The position numbers were made by a program, and so were the translations under genes. Below the pieces are notes generated by a model. That model was given only the letters and a program-made list of their open reading frames with translations, was not told where the DNA came from and searched no databases. From Angiostrongylus vasorum (taxonomy: Eukaryota > Nematoda > Chromadorea > Rhabditida > Metastrongylidae), in assembly GCA_018806985.1 (NCBI GenBank), contig JADANN010000375.1, positions 3,100,001 through 3,164,000 of the forward strand: a stretch of 64,000 nt of DNA. The letters run 5' to 3'. Below, one piece after another: positions 12,725-27,700 of this stretch (positions within the stretch are counted from its first letter, which is position 1; each line of letters starts with the position of its first letter).

Positions 12725-15700
12725 GTAAACAGTTTTCTTAATACATTTGAAATAAATTTATCGAATAACCTGGCTAAGTTATGCAATTTTTATTGACATG
12801 TGACTCATCGCATATTACCGAGAATCTGCTGCTTTATTCATTCGGCTCTCTGTTCTGAGTCCGTTATGAAGGAACAAATGAATCATAAATGAAGGCACTT
12901 AGACTAAGGGTTGGTTTGCATGTAGTCTGGCACTTCAGGATTTTTGTTTCCTTCCTCGAATATTGATCGAATGTGGTTCTCTTTGGAATCCTTGGACAGC
13001 TTTTCTATGGCATTCTGTGTTCTTCACCACGGCCAAAGCTTAATGGATCGGGTGTAGTTTTTCCAAGCTAAATCGGATGCAAATCCTACTGACCGTGGAA
13101 GGAAAGGAAGCTTGCTTTTTACCGGCGGTAATAGATTCACAACACATGTGTATATCACGGCATCTATGACCACAGCACTGCACTTTCTTCAATGCATTAA
13201 TTAATTTTTTCATTAAGCTCCGTGAATTTGATAGTTTGAACTTCATTGTTTCATTGAACCACTCGGCAGTTTCTCATTTCGCTCCAATTTTTTTTACACG
13301 ACCCGTCTTTCGCATCTGCTGTGTGAACGTTAACACTTATCATATTCGATTCGTATCATAGCACTCACTATCCACAAAGTTCTTCCAACCTTTTAGCTTG
13401 TGGGTCCGGCTTCTGCATGAGGGTTTTCCTTTCACCATGAATATCGTTGAGTGGTGGTCGAGTAGATTCTCACGTTCTTAGAGAGCCGACCTGGAGCGTT
13501 CCCATTTTGATTGCAGAGAGTGATTTTTTCCGGGCAAGCCCAGTACCAATTTCCCGAGCCCGTCGAGATGAGAGGCTTGAGAAGCCCAAGGCGGGATGAA
13601 ATCAGCATCGTGCTCGTGAGGGTCGTTTCACTTCTATTGTGCTAGTTGTTCCTATTTTGGTTCTGGTTAATGGCAACAAATAGAATTTAAAAAAGTGGTA
13701 ATGGATTTGTCATTGTCAGTAGTGATACAACACAGTGATGCTAAGATATTTGCAAAACTCCGCACCGCAAGTGTCTGCGGTGGGGGAACGACGCGCTATT
13801 ACCTTTTCCTTGGGCTAACGCATTCACCACCACATCATGCGAATCCTTCGTTCCGCCTTTCTCTCAGCTAGATTTTTATCAGTGGGCAAATACCAAAAAG
13901 TGGTCCCCGTCATCACGAGCATGGTGCTAGTGCTCCGGGCCAACAAAGCCTCTCATCCCTTCGTGGTCGGGAAATTGGTACCGGACTTGTCTGGGAAAAA
14001 GATCACTCTCTGCAATACAATTGGGAACGCTCCAGCCCGGTCATCTCACGACTGCAGGGAGAATTGCTCGAGCAACATTCTACTACATTCAAGATGAAAT
14101 GAAAATCCTCAGGCAACAACCGAAGCCAAAGGTAAAAGTTGGAAGATGTTCATTGACTGAGAATGCGAGGAAAGAAGTCGAATGTGAGAAGTGCTGGGGT
14201 CCGCACAGTTGACTTGAAGACGGATCAAATGAAATAAAAAAAATAAGTTTTCTATCGACCGGTGTCATCAGCAATCATCCGTCATTGGAATTGATCCAGG
14301 GAGCAAAATTAGCAATGAACCCATTTAATCTGAGACTGTAGTCGAAATCACAATGCTAACTTTTTATTCACTTTGCCTTTTATTTAGCCCCCGGAAAGGG
14401 TAATAGCACGTTCGTTGCCCACTGCAGACACCTGCGGTCTGGAGTTTTGCAAATATCTCAGAATCACTGTGGTTGTATCACATATATCATAACACCCTGC
14501 CGTGATAATTTCTAGTAGGCAATAAAGTAAAGTGTTAACATTATCAGTAGTCTAAGGATGTCTGTTGCCTGTGTCCGTTTAGTAGTAAAATTTGGCATAA
14601 ACAAACAAGCAGTTTTGTTGAAGGTACTTTAATCAGTATAGTGAAACTCTCAAGCACTAAGGCCTATAGAACCACAAGGATGCTGAGAAACGAGCAAAAC
14701 ATGGAGCACCAGGAGCGCTTCGAACCCACGATTATCCCTGCCGGGGGGCTCACCGGATCACATTTTGATTAACTACAGCTTCAGCTTAACTGGGTTCAAT
14801 TCTGTTGACAGTGACTGCTGATAGCATCGATACAATAAAAAATATGGTCGAATGTAGGGCAAAGCAAGGACCACAGTTGATGTGGTGGATAGCACACAAG
14901 CCACCGGTAAGGGTAATCGTCGGTTCGAAGCCCACTTTTTTCCTCGCCGATGTTCTCAATAACGGCGTCTTTCCGACAGCAGTCTGATAATCTATATGAA
15001 TCCCACTTTATAGTGGTTCTGGGACTTTGTTAATTGAACTTAGCATCTTTTTTTTGCTTCACGAGAGAAATGAAATCTGCTACGGAGGAAGCGGTGGTCT
15101 GATTTCACGTAGAATTTTGGGGCAATAGGGAAACTGGTTGGACAAAACCCTTATTTACTATGTGGTTTGCTTCGTTTCCAGCGTTGAAAGCAGAGCTTCT
15201 GAAATTGTGAGTCACCATTAATGGTCTTGGTAGTCATGATAAATTCGGACAGCCGCCTACCCTGCTCGTTTCCATCCTTATCTGTTGGTCCCAATGTGGC
15301 GTTCTTCAGACGTTCTTTTGGAACCTCACGGTTTTCTCTGTAAACGTTCTCCAACGCCATACATAGCGCTTCGACCTCCTTTTCCTCACAGCTTGGTGTC
15401 GGTATGTAGATAACGCAGATTGTCCAAGCCGTTAGTGATCCATATTTCTTCAACTGTAGACGTAGGATTTGAGTTGGCAGTTGTACGAATGAATCGATAT
15501 TCATGAATAAACTCGTGTTGACAAGAACTCCAACACCGTCGACTCCTCTATTGTCGCATGCTCCGAGAAACAGCTTTTTTTCGGTCTCATAGACGATGCT
15601 GAATGGGCGACGTGACTTCTCATCTGAACAAGGGCGATGACGTGGCGTCGCACCTTTTCCCTTTTAGTCTCCGTCATCTCATTCCCAACGAAGAACTCGG

Positions 15701-18700
15701 ATCCAAGTAAAGAAGCATTGCAGGCCCTATCGTCACCTTGATCCTCCTACATTTAGACCGCTTAAAATGGTCCTGAGATTTTCTCGGCCCCTCTGGGCTC
15801 GTCTTACCCAATGGTGCCGTAGCGGGGACTCTTTAGGAACTGGGAGAGTGAGGCTCCCTTGTCTTACTGTGTTCCCATTCGCTGCTCACGTAGAGCCCGC
15901 TGAGCTCTGAACTTGTGGATTAGGTGTTGTCACTGGTAACTCCCCACTCTCTCTTAGAGTAGACCTATATCGTCTTTGTTGGACGGGACTTCTAATCCCC
16001 CTCCCACGCACTTCCCGCTCACTTGATTGCAGGCGTTTGACCAAATTAGCTCGTAGAGTATAATCCCGCAAACGATAACACACACCCACACACGCATTCA
16101 TAAATACGTCCTCGGAAATGCAAAAGGTATGTATCAAATGGGCGCGGCAGAGGCAGGGACTCTCTCTTCTAGATCCACCTGCGTCTCAGGGATGCGTAAG
16201 TTTGATTTTTGGTCTGCGATTAACCTCCTATCCATCCTCTGGATACGCTGCAAGGTGTTGCGCGATTAAACAGCGGGAGATCCCTTTATGAGGGGAGATC
16301 CGTGGTTGATTTCGATATTGTCGAAAACCAATGCCGCATCATTTTTTCCACTTTCTTCTCCTCTTCTTATTCATCTCCATTCATTGAGTGTCAGTGATTT
16401 TAGCAACGGACCACTTTACGCGAACGGTTCACCACCAGCAGCCGACCTTCTTCTTCCTACTAGCCTAATACCGTGTGAGTAATACTGCCATTATCAGAAT
16501 GTGGACCTATTTCTTATAGGTTTTCATGAATTACCGGAATTGACCGGTTGCTTTAGTAGTCAAAAGATTGTTAAGATCAGAATTTACTATAAGATAAAAA
16601 AGTTTAGAAAAGGAAAGCAGAGGTAGGTGGTCTATTCTATAATTCGAGTGTTGATAGTCTTCCAAGTTAACACAGTCATGTCGACATGAGCCATATAAGA
16701 CTCATATGTGGAATGAAAATTTTTGTTGTCGAACATGAGCCAAATATGCCAATTTACTTTTACGGCTGCTTAACTTCCTGCGTAGAGCTCCTTGATGTAG
16801 TTTTTTGTATTCACACCGTAGCTTTTCCAACACATATTATGTATGACGCCGGCCCGAGTGAAACCATATTCAGCGTTTAATTACATAAACCACAATGTAG
16901 TGCCTTTTATCTGCTGCCTGTTCCTTTTCACAGCAGGGTTACAATGTAAAATACAACCACAATGATGCTGAGATATTTTCAAAACCCCGGACCGCAGATG
17001 TCTACGGTGGGGATCGAACCCGCTATTACCTTTTCCGGGGACTAACGTGTTCATCACTGCACCATAAGGGTCTTTCGTTCCGCCTTTATCACAACCGTGT
17101 TTTAACCTATTCAAAAACCAATTTGACGCAGCGCTATGGTTGTGGTACAGGCGTCGTTCAACATTACGTGCAACGCTTTAGCTCCACTCACCGGATAAGC
17201 AGACTCTCATACTGGCAGGGTCGGGAATTTATCACCAGACTTCTCTGGGATGTTCCCTCCGTTCCGCAATAATAGTATTTAGCACTGGTGAGGACCTGGG
17301 TACGCCTTATACGGTTCTCTCAGCAGAAAACTCAGAGATCTGCAAAATAATATGGTGTCGCGTCATTAAAAACGATCTTTGCCTTCATAAACGCTGTTGT
17401 CATTGGTTTGTCTTTTTAAGAAATCCTGCTTCGGCAACAATTTATTCCTAGTTGTTTATAATTCATTGCGGTGATTTTTTATCAGTTTGCAGTTCTGGCC
17501 TGAACAAAATGAATAAATAAAATCCTGTATTAACGAAAATAGCACATGGTTGTAAGTCCTAACCATTTCCTGAGCACCGCTTCAACACACAGGATCTAGC
17601 CAGAGGCAATGCTTCCATGAGGGGTACGTCAACAAATTTCTGAGCATTAAAGGATAAAAGGATAAAGCTATCGGCGTTGATCAATCCTTGAAAGATGCGC
17701 CATGCATTCTTCTTCATCAAGCATCGTTTGGAGGTGACTGAATGCATATGTGGCCTTTACAATGACTCGCGGTGGCCTACCGATGTGTCGAGCCAGTGCT
17801 GCTGTCCTCCCAGACAAGTCTGACACCAATTTGCCGACCCCGGAGGGATGGAAAGCTTGGTGAACCATGGGCGCTAGGATCGATTCCACATGTGTGTTGC
17901 AGAGCGCCTCCGACCACTGCGCCACACGCACCCCCTGACGTTGAACGGAAACAAAAGAGCCAACCACGGCCACTACTACAAGGAGCCATCGTGGTGATCT
18001 GCGACTCTCTTTTTTATGCAAAGTCCCATCGAACACGATTTTCGCTTCCAAATTCTGTTGGATCTCTCGCCTTTGCATCGAACGTGTGCCGCCATCAAAA
18101 TTTATGTAAACAGCCTTCATCGTTGACTACTTTTTTCCGTTGGTCAGTTGCCGTAGAAGAGCTCGTGCTAGCGTTGATAACGTTCTCTGCTCGAGCCTTG
18201 ATGTTGTTAATGTGTTAGCATTAACTGCCAAACATAAAAAATTTTTTAAGGAACGGAGCAGGATGATCGACTAAGACAAGTTTTTGAAAGAACATCCTCT
18301 AGATTACTGTAAAATAAACAATTTCAGTACACTATGATGTAAGCATCAAGACTTATCTACCATTCTACGTTCAATTTCCACCAAGCAAGAATCTGACATT
18401 CGATGGTCGAGTGGTGATCACCATCAAAGTTCTTAAGCCGATTCGGGAAGTCGTTCTTAACATGAAAAGTATCACATTGGACCCAGTGAAATGTAGTGTG
18501 ATTACGGTAAGTCCGTTGTGATGATAAGAAAAATTTGTATGGATAGCAAGGTTTACAAAAAAGCTTATTGTAAATGAGTAGTAAGGAATTATCTTATGTT
18601 TTCGGAAATGCTTAGTTGAGAAGTAATTTCAATTCTTTTTCTGAACTTCAATTTCCATTTACCAGTTTTTGTTTACTACTTTTGCTATTTTGGGTTGTCC

Positions 18701-21700
18701 GACTTTTTATTGTAGAAGCAGGAAAAACTTTTCACCTGCAAAGAATTCTATTCCTATGTCTTCCACTTGCTATGCGCCGAAAAACTTATTTGAAATGAAC
18801 GAGGAAAGAAAAAACCCCATGCAACTTCTCTTCAGAATGGAAAAACAGTCGAAATCGAGCAGGTGATTGAACTTCAAAGACTTGAGAAAGTCAGTTTTGT
18901 GATGTCACGAACTCTTGAACGAGAGGAAGAGGTTACGCTTGAGGTTGGTAAACCACATATATACCTACATACTTACTTGCACGGCTCGTCCTCAATGGTT
19001 GTGCAGGGTCCCCAGCATAGTCTAACATATTTTCGGAGTTTTGATGGTTTAGCCACTGTGTATCTTTGGTATCCTGAGGTCAGCCTAGCTAAAGTCTGCC
19101 CCACAACCACATATATCGCTTCTAGCACTCGGCGTTGATCGATCCCTTTGGAACATGCCGTACATAAAACTTCACTCATAGCGTTCTATGACGTGACTAA
19201 ATGTGTATGTGGTTTGTATAATGATTTAGGAAATTTCCGACGCACCAAATCACTCTTCTTTATCCTTGTTAACTAATTTGGTACCAATTTTTCAATCTGG
19301 GAGGGACTTTGGACTTGGTATAGTGGTAGCGAGGGATTGAACCAGTGACCACTCCAGCATTGTGGGACACTTAGCTATGCAAGCGCTAATCTGCCACTTT
19401 CTAGTAAGGTTTTCCATAATATAATATAATAATTCCATAACACAGTTTTTCTTTCTGAAAAAAACGTGACACCTTCACTTCGCAGCACGTGTATGCTCCT
19501 AACGTATGTAGTCTAAATCTATGAAGAAGGTGTTCTGCACAGGTTTTCTTTACCATTTTTTAAAACAGTAATTCATTTTGTCTGGCCTGGGGTCCAAGTT
19601 TTGCAAATATCTCAGCACTGTAGTGGTTGTACTTCAGATCATACTCCCATGGAGAAATAATGGTAGTTGGTGAATAGAAAGTTGACGTTATGACCTCGAC
19701 TATAGCCCCAGTTTAACTGGGTTTAAAGCTGAGTTGTGCTCCCCAGATGATTCCCGTTGCTGATGGCACCATTAGATAGAAAATGGCTGAGAGAAAGGCA
19801 AAGCAGATACATCAATGGAGCAGTGGGTAACACGTGAACCCCTGGAAATGGTAGTCGATGGTTCGAATCTGGTCTGGGGTCTAAGCTTTGCGCATATCTT
19901 AGCATTGTACTGGTAGTTTTTCACATTATACACTGCACTGGAGAAGGTAAATAACAATGTTGTTGTTATATTAGGTTTTACATTTAATTTCTCTTTTGTG
20001 GTTTTCCACAGTCACTTACACTTTTTATATCCAGGTCACGTACACTGGCCAAATCAGCAATACACTTGGTGGATTGTATCAGGCCACTTACAAACAGGCA
20101 GATGGAAAAACGAAGTCGGTGTTCTGTCTCATTAGTATAAAACGTGTTTTTATCTAAGCTTCGTGCAAAAGGAGGTGTGAAGGAAGATGTGAGAGTATGG
20201 GAGATATGAAGGAAAAAAATGATATTCAAAGTTAAGGGAGAAAAAATCAATAGAAATCTCCAATCTTGGTTTATTTTTTGCCTTTTTCCCTCCTTAAATT
20301 TTTTTCCATATACTCATGTTTTTTTTCTTAGAATCGCGGCGGTCACGCAATTCGAGCCCATATATGCTCGTCGAATGGTGCCCTGTTTCGACGAGCCACA
20401 TTACAAGGCGAATTGGACGGTTACTGTGATTCACCCCAAAGGCACACGGGCCATTTCAAACGGGATAGAAACCGATGAAACAGAGTGAATCATTTATATT
20501 CCATCATAACAGAAACAAACAAAGAATGCTGGCGAAGTCAAAGAAGAGCTTACAAATAATATGAGAATTAACAAAAAATAACGACAACAAACTAATACTA
20601 ACAACGTTGTTTCTACCTGCTTGAATGCTCTAATGATAAGGCTTTTGTAGTCACAAACAGTCGTGCAAGCTCCAGCAGAACTCCCAATTGACTCTTGACC
20701 GGTGGTTTGCTGGTTGAGCATGATTTTGCTGGAGTCTTGTGCTAGGGCATCTGCAGGTCGTCATCACTTGGCAGTTAATGACCATGTTATTGCCGGGGTG
20801 GGTATGACTCCTGACGGTGACCTGCTCTTAGCACGTCTTACGGAAAGACGCACCGAACTCTTTTTGGAGGTAAGGCTGGAGATGATCTCCAGGTGTACAT
20901 CGCAGTTCGAGATCCAGGAACACTGCTGGATTAGGTGATTAGGGGACACATCCCCAGGAGAATAACATTACTGAAAATTAATCGGTTTTCCGTCACTTTT
21001 TCCTTTGAAAGAATTATACTATACTGTTATTATGTAACGGTATTTAAAAAAGAAACCATAGATATTTCAAAGCAGGAGTTAAAACTGCGACATCGAGGAT
21101 CCACGAAATTGCAAGTGTGCGAAACTCGATGCAGTGTGAGCATCCGGGCTTTGAGAAACTATTAGAAAAATGGAAAAGAGCATTAAAATTTTCCAATGGC
21201 AAATAAAAAAGTGTTAGCCAAAGGGAAACAGAGGCTGGAAGGAACTCAGACAATATTTGCTTTCATTTAGTGACGTCTTTATGATTCGCTTTGACTTCGG
21301 GCTTTAATAGAAATCAGGATGGTTTCCAGGGAAGCAGGCAGTGATTGGAAAGTGTCGAAAATTCTCCACCACTCCACGAATGTCTTCCTATCTGCTCGCC
21401 ATTCTGGTCTCCGAATTCGACTACATTGAGAAGTACACGAAAACTGGTGTACGGGTAAGAAGCCAGTTTTTTGTTCATATAGAGTTGAGGAGTGTAAGAC
21501 AAAATAAAATACAACCACAACGTTGCTGAGATATCTGTAAAACTCCGGACGGCAGGTGTCTACGGTGGGGAACGAACGCGCTATTACCCTTTCCGGGAGC
21601 ATTCACCAGCACACCATGCGGCTCCTTCGTTTCGCCTGTCTCTCAGCTAGTTCTATCGATCAGCGCCATCAACAATCACCCGTCAACGAAATAAAAGAGT

Positions 21701-24700
21701 TTCAAAAACTGTTCTTTTTTAAAATAATCCGTCATTGCTTTACTGGTTGCAGCAGTTCAGCCCTCGGTGGAGGCTCTCATCTAAGACTTTCTCAGACAAA
21801 TTCGGCGGCAATTTGCTCACCTCTAAGGGATGGGAGACTTTAATGGACCAGAGCAAGCTCAAAACCGAAGTCATGCTTGTATTGCTCGACTTCGCTAACC
21901 AGTTGCTTCCCTGTGCTCACAAAAACTTTTTGTAGAAGTTGAAAGTGTTATTTTTTTAATAATGATTGATAGCAGTAAAATTTCATCTCATAATTGTTGA
22001 ACGGATAAAGTTCCCACTTTGGTTTCACCTTTGGTTTTCGTTTTCTATTTTCGTTTTTTATGTAATTTATTTAGTTTCGAGTATGGTCGCGTCCTGAGGC
22101 GAAAAAATATGACACAGTATGCCTTGGATAGTGGAGTACGGTGTCTCGAATTCTACGAGGACTACTTTGGTATTAAGTATCCGCTCAAAAAAACAAGGTA
22201 GGCTAGCTGCACACCCTTATCAAAAAATAAGGAACAAGAAATTTCTTAAAAGTTAGCGGTTAAAAGCTTATTTACCATTCAAATGGTTCACTCTGAGTAC
22301 TTTTTGCTAGAGCATAAAGAAACCTGTCGAACGAACCTAAGAGTTTCGTGTGTGACCTCAAATTTTTGAAAACTCGTCCATTGAGTTCACTTCTCAAGGC
22401 TGCTACAGGCTTTTTATAGAAAAAAGAAGAAGAACTTCATTACCTAGTGTTTAACCCTTCTGCATCCATTCTTGCTCAGCAAATCGTTTGAGTTTTATAC
22501 TGATTAGAATAATGCTCTCCAATATTTTCAGATATGGTGGCGTTACCTGACTTTGCTTATGGGGCAATGGAAAATTGGGGGTCTGATTACATACAGGTAG
22601 AGAAATTTAAATGTTGTAACCATTCATATTTACTGATTCCAACCCGCCGAAGCTAAGCTTCCGGCATCGACAAAAGAGTGCCAAAATTATTTGAAAGCGG
22701 AAGCGTTAGATTTACAGCTTCTCTCGAGTTAATGCTACGGTGAATCTCTGGAAGCGCTCTGGTGTAGTCGCCTCAGGATTCGAAAGAAAAAACTCGATTA
22801 GCACTCAACGACTTTCGTGAAGAAGGAAAAAGTTTTCATTTGGTAGTTGCATGCAAAGTGAAGTCCGAAGACCTTCGTGGATGACAAATAGAAGACGAAG
22901 AGAAGAAGCGTTTGAATCCGGGCAAGATACGTGATGAAGTAATGTAAATGAAATAAATAACCATGGGAGCCTTTCTTGTTCTGCAAGAGTCCTATCGGAA
23001 AAGCATAAGTTCTTCCTCAATTTCTTAGTACCCAAACACCGCCTGTACTGGAAAGCTACGGACATCGTAACACCGCTATTTTCGGATTTCCAGAAAAACT
23101 ACAATTGACCAGCATTCAACATATCGGTCAAGAAGGTGGGTGAGATGGATCCTCAAGCTAAAACGAATAGAACAACAAAAATGATGCATACAGTGCAGCA
23201 TGTATATTTCTAATATCTGGGTTCATTGGTACCCGTTTGAAATAAGCCCATACCTGCATATATTTTTTTAAAGTGGTGAAAATTTTTAAAAAAGGTCAGA
23301 AAAACTAGATTATTTAATTATTTAACTAGGGCTGCCAATTAACAGTGAGTTCAGCAAATACCAACTTAGAAATCTTTTCCATCGTTATATTTTCACATTG
23401 GTTTCAACAACAAAGGTTTGATATGCCGTAAAATGAGAAAGGATAAAGCTCTCTGCGTCGTTCAATCCCTGAGGGATGTGCAATGCATTCAACTTCATCA
23501 AGCATCGTTAGAGAGGATTTAGCCTACGGATATGGCGACTATGTACTGCTATCCTTCTAGGCAGGCTTGATAGCAATTTGGCGACCCCGGACGGACGGAA
23601 GGCTTGGTGAGCCCAGGTGAGCACAGGATCGATCCCTATGTGTATTGCAGGGCGCCTCTAACCATTGCGCTACACGCGCCGCCGATATCCCATGTTTTCT
23701 GCCCAAGCTTATTCGATTATGTAGTGCTAAGCTACAGCACCCTTGTATTACGCAATCAGACTTGTCCACTTACGAGTAAGAGACTTAGTCACATAGCCCG
23801 AGCAATGTCGTGGGTGGGACGAAAAAGTTCTCGCTGATATCTATTACGTTCAACTCACATCTACGGAATTACACAGCTTTTCACATATTCAGACCAAATT
23901 CTAGTTACATGAAGTGAATCACACAACAAAGTCGAACAAACCGCAGAGAGTCTGACATTTCAAGAATCATCTGGTAATAAAAAAATACAGCGTGCAAGAA
24001 GGGTGATGACATTTGTGTTTCTTGAGCGAGGCACGCTAGGCAATTGCGGAACGCAATGATGACAATTGAAGTTTATTGGTTCCGACTCGGGTATGAGAGA
24101 CTTGCTCGATGTTTGACAGGACAGCATGTGATACAGTTGATAAAGCGAATGCAGCAGAAAAAGAAACTAGAGAAACCTATTTTGTGAATCTGTTCTATAG
24201 GCTTGGTTTCGCTTTCTGCTCAAATGTGTTTTTGAGTATCCTGTGATCAAAAGCTTGTCACTTGATATCGAATGGAAGTTCTAGTGATCTACTTTAGAAA
24301 ACGGAGGCAATTATATAGTGGAAGAGCTTTGTTTCGTAAGCAGTCCTAAAAGAGACTCATACCCAGGTTGAATTGACTGATAGAATGTTCTAATCGCTCT
24401 AGGGCCAATTGCTTCTACTCTGCCTTTTCATTCAGTTCATTAAATTTTATCTGTCACTCACGGATTTCCGTGTTCACCTGACTACCACTCTAATATACTA
24501 TCTTTTTCGTGCACATCATTTAATGCTGGGCCTAGTGATTCTCCCTGGAATTTCGAGATAGCTCTACTAGAGCGTTCTCATGTCTTCGCCACAGATCGTC
24601 CCCAGTATTTCTGGATTGAAACGAACTTTTCTTAGACAAGCCTGGTACCGATTTGCCGAGTCGGATTTGTAGTTAAATGTCTTAGGATGCGATCGAACTA

Positions 24701-27700
24701 AAGACTGCTGATGTATAGCTAGGCAGCTCTCAGTACTACGCTTTCCCGCACCGCGGATCAATAATATAGCTCCTTAACCTTTTTATTTACCGACTAAAAT
24801 ATAAGTTCTATGATGCTGAGATATTTGCAAAACTCCGGATCGCAGGTGTCTGCGGTGGGGAACGAACGCTCTACTATCCTTTCCGGGGAGTAACGCGTTC
24901 ACCACCACACCATGGGGTTCCTAGGTCCCTAAATAGCGCATTCGTTCCCCACCGCAGACACCTGCGGTCCGGAGTTTTGCAAATATCTTAGCATCATAGA
25001 AATGTGGCTCCTATTTTTCCAGGGAAAGAGCGTTACTGTATGATGAAAACCTTTACGGTCCACTGAATAAAGAGCGAGTTGCGGTGGTCGTTGCTCATGA
25101 ACTCGCACACCAGGTGAGACGATTACTTGTTTTCCATCCATTTTTATTTTTCATTGCGACGGAGGATGGAGGGGAACTAAACATTTATGCGTAGGTGAAG
25201 CCTGTAGGATGGCCTGTGGAGATTAGATGATCGACCTGAAAAGACTACCTAGCAGTCCATAAATCTAAAAAAATTGGTGTGGCTTTTTTTATACACGTAT
25301 TCCACGAAGATCCTTTTTTGCAACCCTACCATAATTTCTCGAGAATTAGAAATTTTGGTGAGTTAAGAATTCCATAATTTCATAGAAGAGATTTTGCCCT
25401 ATAATGCTAGTTGTACATATAATTCCTGCAAAGTATTCCCTCAATTTCAATTTTTTTGAAGTTTCCAAGTTAAGCACAACATGTGCGGAAACCAACGATT
25501 CACTGAGGGACTCGATTATGTCGTGCTGGACAAGATTCCAGTTACTCCGTTGTCTCTATGCAGGAAATACAAGCTGACGTCCTGACGCAGAATAATGAAG
25601 CTAATGTTTTTCGTGGGCTCTAGAGAGCCAGAGTCAAAGTCAAGTTATCAAAACTAGAAAATCGAAACTTCGTAGTGGTGGAATAAGCGAATTGGTTTCT
25701 GGTTGATAGAAGCCCATAAATTCTAATGGCTGAGCCACGTTGATTTGAAGCTAAAGGGGTCCGTTGTTTTCGCATCGAATGCAATGTGCCCGATGCAGTT
25801 TTAGGCGTTATGTATTGATATGAGACATGAACTGAACAACCTCAGCTACCAGTCTGTGTATCTTCTCAACTGCCAATTTTTCTTCATCTAAATATCGGAG
25901 GACCTTGGAACGAAATAAAATAACCACTCATATTCTATTAGCGATTTCATAGCTGAGATGTGGGAGTAATGGAGCACCTACTAAATGATATTAATGGACG
26001 TAATCTACTTTATCCCTCCACTTTTGCTAGTAAATTTGAGGTTTTTGTGACTTCAGTGGTTTGGCAATTTGGTGACGATGCAATGGTGGGACGACTTGTG
26101 GTTGAACGAAGGTTTCGCGACGATGGTCGAATATTCTGGAGCCGATGAGATCAGTAATGGTCAAATGAGAATGGTATAGTGATTGTTGAATACTTTTCTT
26201 GAAAATAAGCTTACTTTTCGTGTTTTCAAAACATTCCTATAACCTTGCTATCTTATCAGTCCATTGAACTGTAGTGTAAGTAACTGTGTTAGTAAAAGTC
26301 AGAGTAGAAATGTCAATTATGTTAAAAATGTTAATAATAGCAAAAAATAGAGCAAATTAGAAAGCAGTCTCGAGTAAGACATAATGTAGTTCTCGTTTAA
26401 CTAAGCTGTACTGACGGAAGTATGTATAATGACAAAAGCACGTGTAACGCAGTGCCAAGAAGTGTCCCGAGGCCTCCATTCCTGCGAGGTCAGAAAATTA
26501 GTGTCAGATTTTTTTTGATACCATTAGAAAACTAGGTTGATATATTAGTAAGCTCACGTAAGTTGTCAAATAGGCCCAATTCAGCTATATAAAGTCACTA
26601 TTGAAGGTGACTGAATGGCCTGTCCCTAAAGGGAGTGTTCGGCGCTCAACGCGTTATGTTACATAATGGGAAACAACTCACTAGAATGCTATGCTCTGGC
26701 GCTACACCCATCTGACGGCTGAAAAAATCATTTTTTTTAAAGAGCGAAAGGACCGAACACCTATCTCCTATCGATTTTGAAGTGAAATATAAAATATATG
26801 AAACTCAAATGTGGAGACAGTTCCCCACAAATTTTATGAACGCCGTGAAGTAATTCTTCATAACACTCGTAATTTATTGGTTTATCTGTTTAAGTACTTT
26901 CAAGTATGCAAATATTAAATTGCATGTCACGCACAATCCTTGGTTAGCTGACCCGAGGTTGTTATAACTTGTTTTTTGATTGAAATGGCCGACATCTCGG
27001 TGTTTTGTCTCTTATAGAGCCTAAACATATTATAAAAAACTATAGCGTCAGCTCCATGGATCTCTCTCATAAGAGAGATCCCGATAGCCGGTTAGTCCCG
27101 AGGCTAAGTGGCAGGTCCCCAGGTGGTAGATAGGGGGGTTAATCGCGGACCAAAAGCGACCTTTGCTTTCCCTGAGACGCAGATGGATCCAGGGGATGGA
27201 CTCGCTTTTTCTGCTGCCCCAATTTGGCACATACTTTCTGTATTTACAAGGTGTATTCATGCACGAGCGTGTGGGTGCGTTCTGGTTTATAGAGATTGTA
27301 TTCTACGAGTCAATTCGGCCAAAACCCTGCAATCAAGTGACAGGGAAGTATATGGAACTGGGTTAGGAGTCGCCTCCAACAAATAAGCTCCATGTCCACT
27401 CTGGGAGAGCCTGGCAAGCTACCCGTGAGTATAACCAGCCTCCACGTTCAATGCTCAGCAAGCTATACGTGGGTATCAAAAAGCTAAAAACAGTAAAAGA
27501 AACGGACCTCATTCCCGTGACTCCGAAAGAGCCCCCATTTCGGCAGCGTTGGGTAGGACGAGTACGGAGAGGCTGCTAAAATCTCAGGGCCAATGGAAGC
27601 TGCCTGGATCATGAAGAACTAAGGTGACGACCTGTGCCTACAATGCACGTACATTTGCATCCGAGTCCTCGCCAGAAGACTTGCTCATACAAGCAAGAAG

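Noticed and set aside
17668..18218. 148-150 codon frames on both strands
   Set aside because: Both run through a SINE family A copy; their peptides recur wherever the repeat occurs.
20640..20950. GC-richer block with short inverted words in intron 6
   Set aside because: Inverted words are short and no second copy was found in the window, so it does not support a repeat or structured RNA call.
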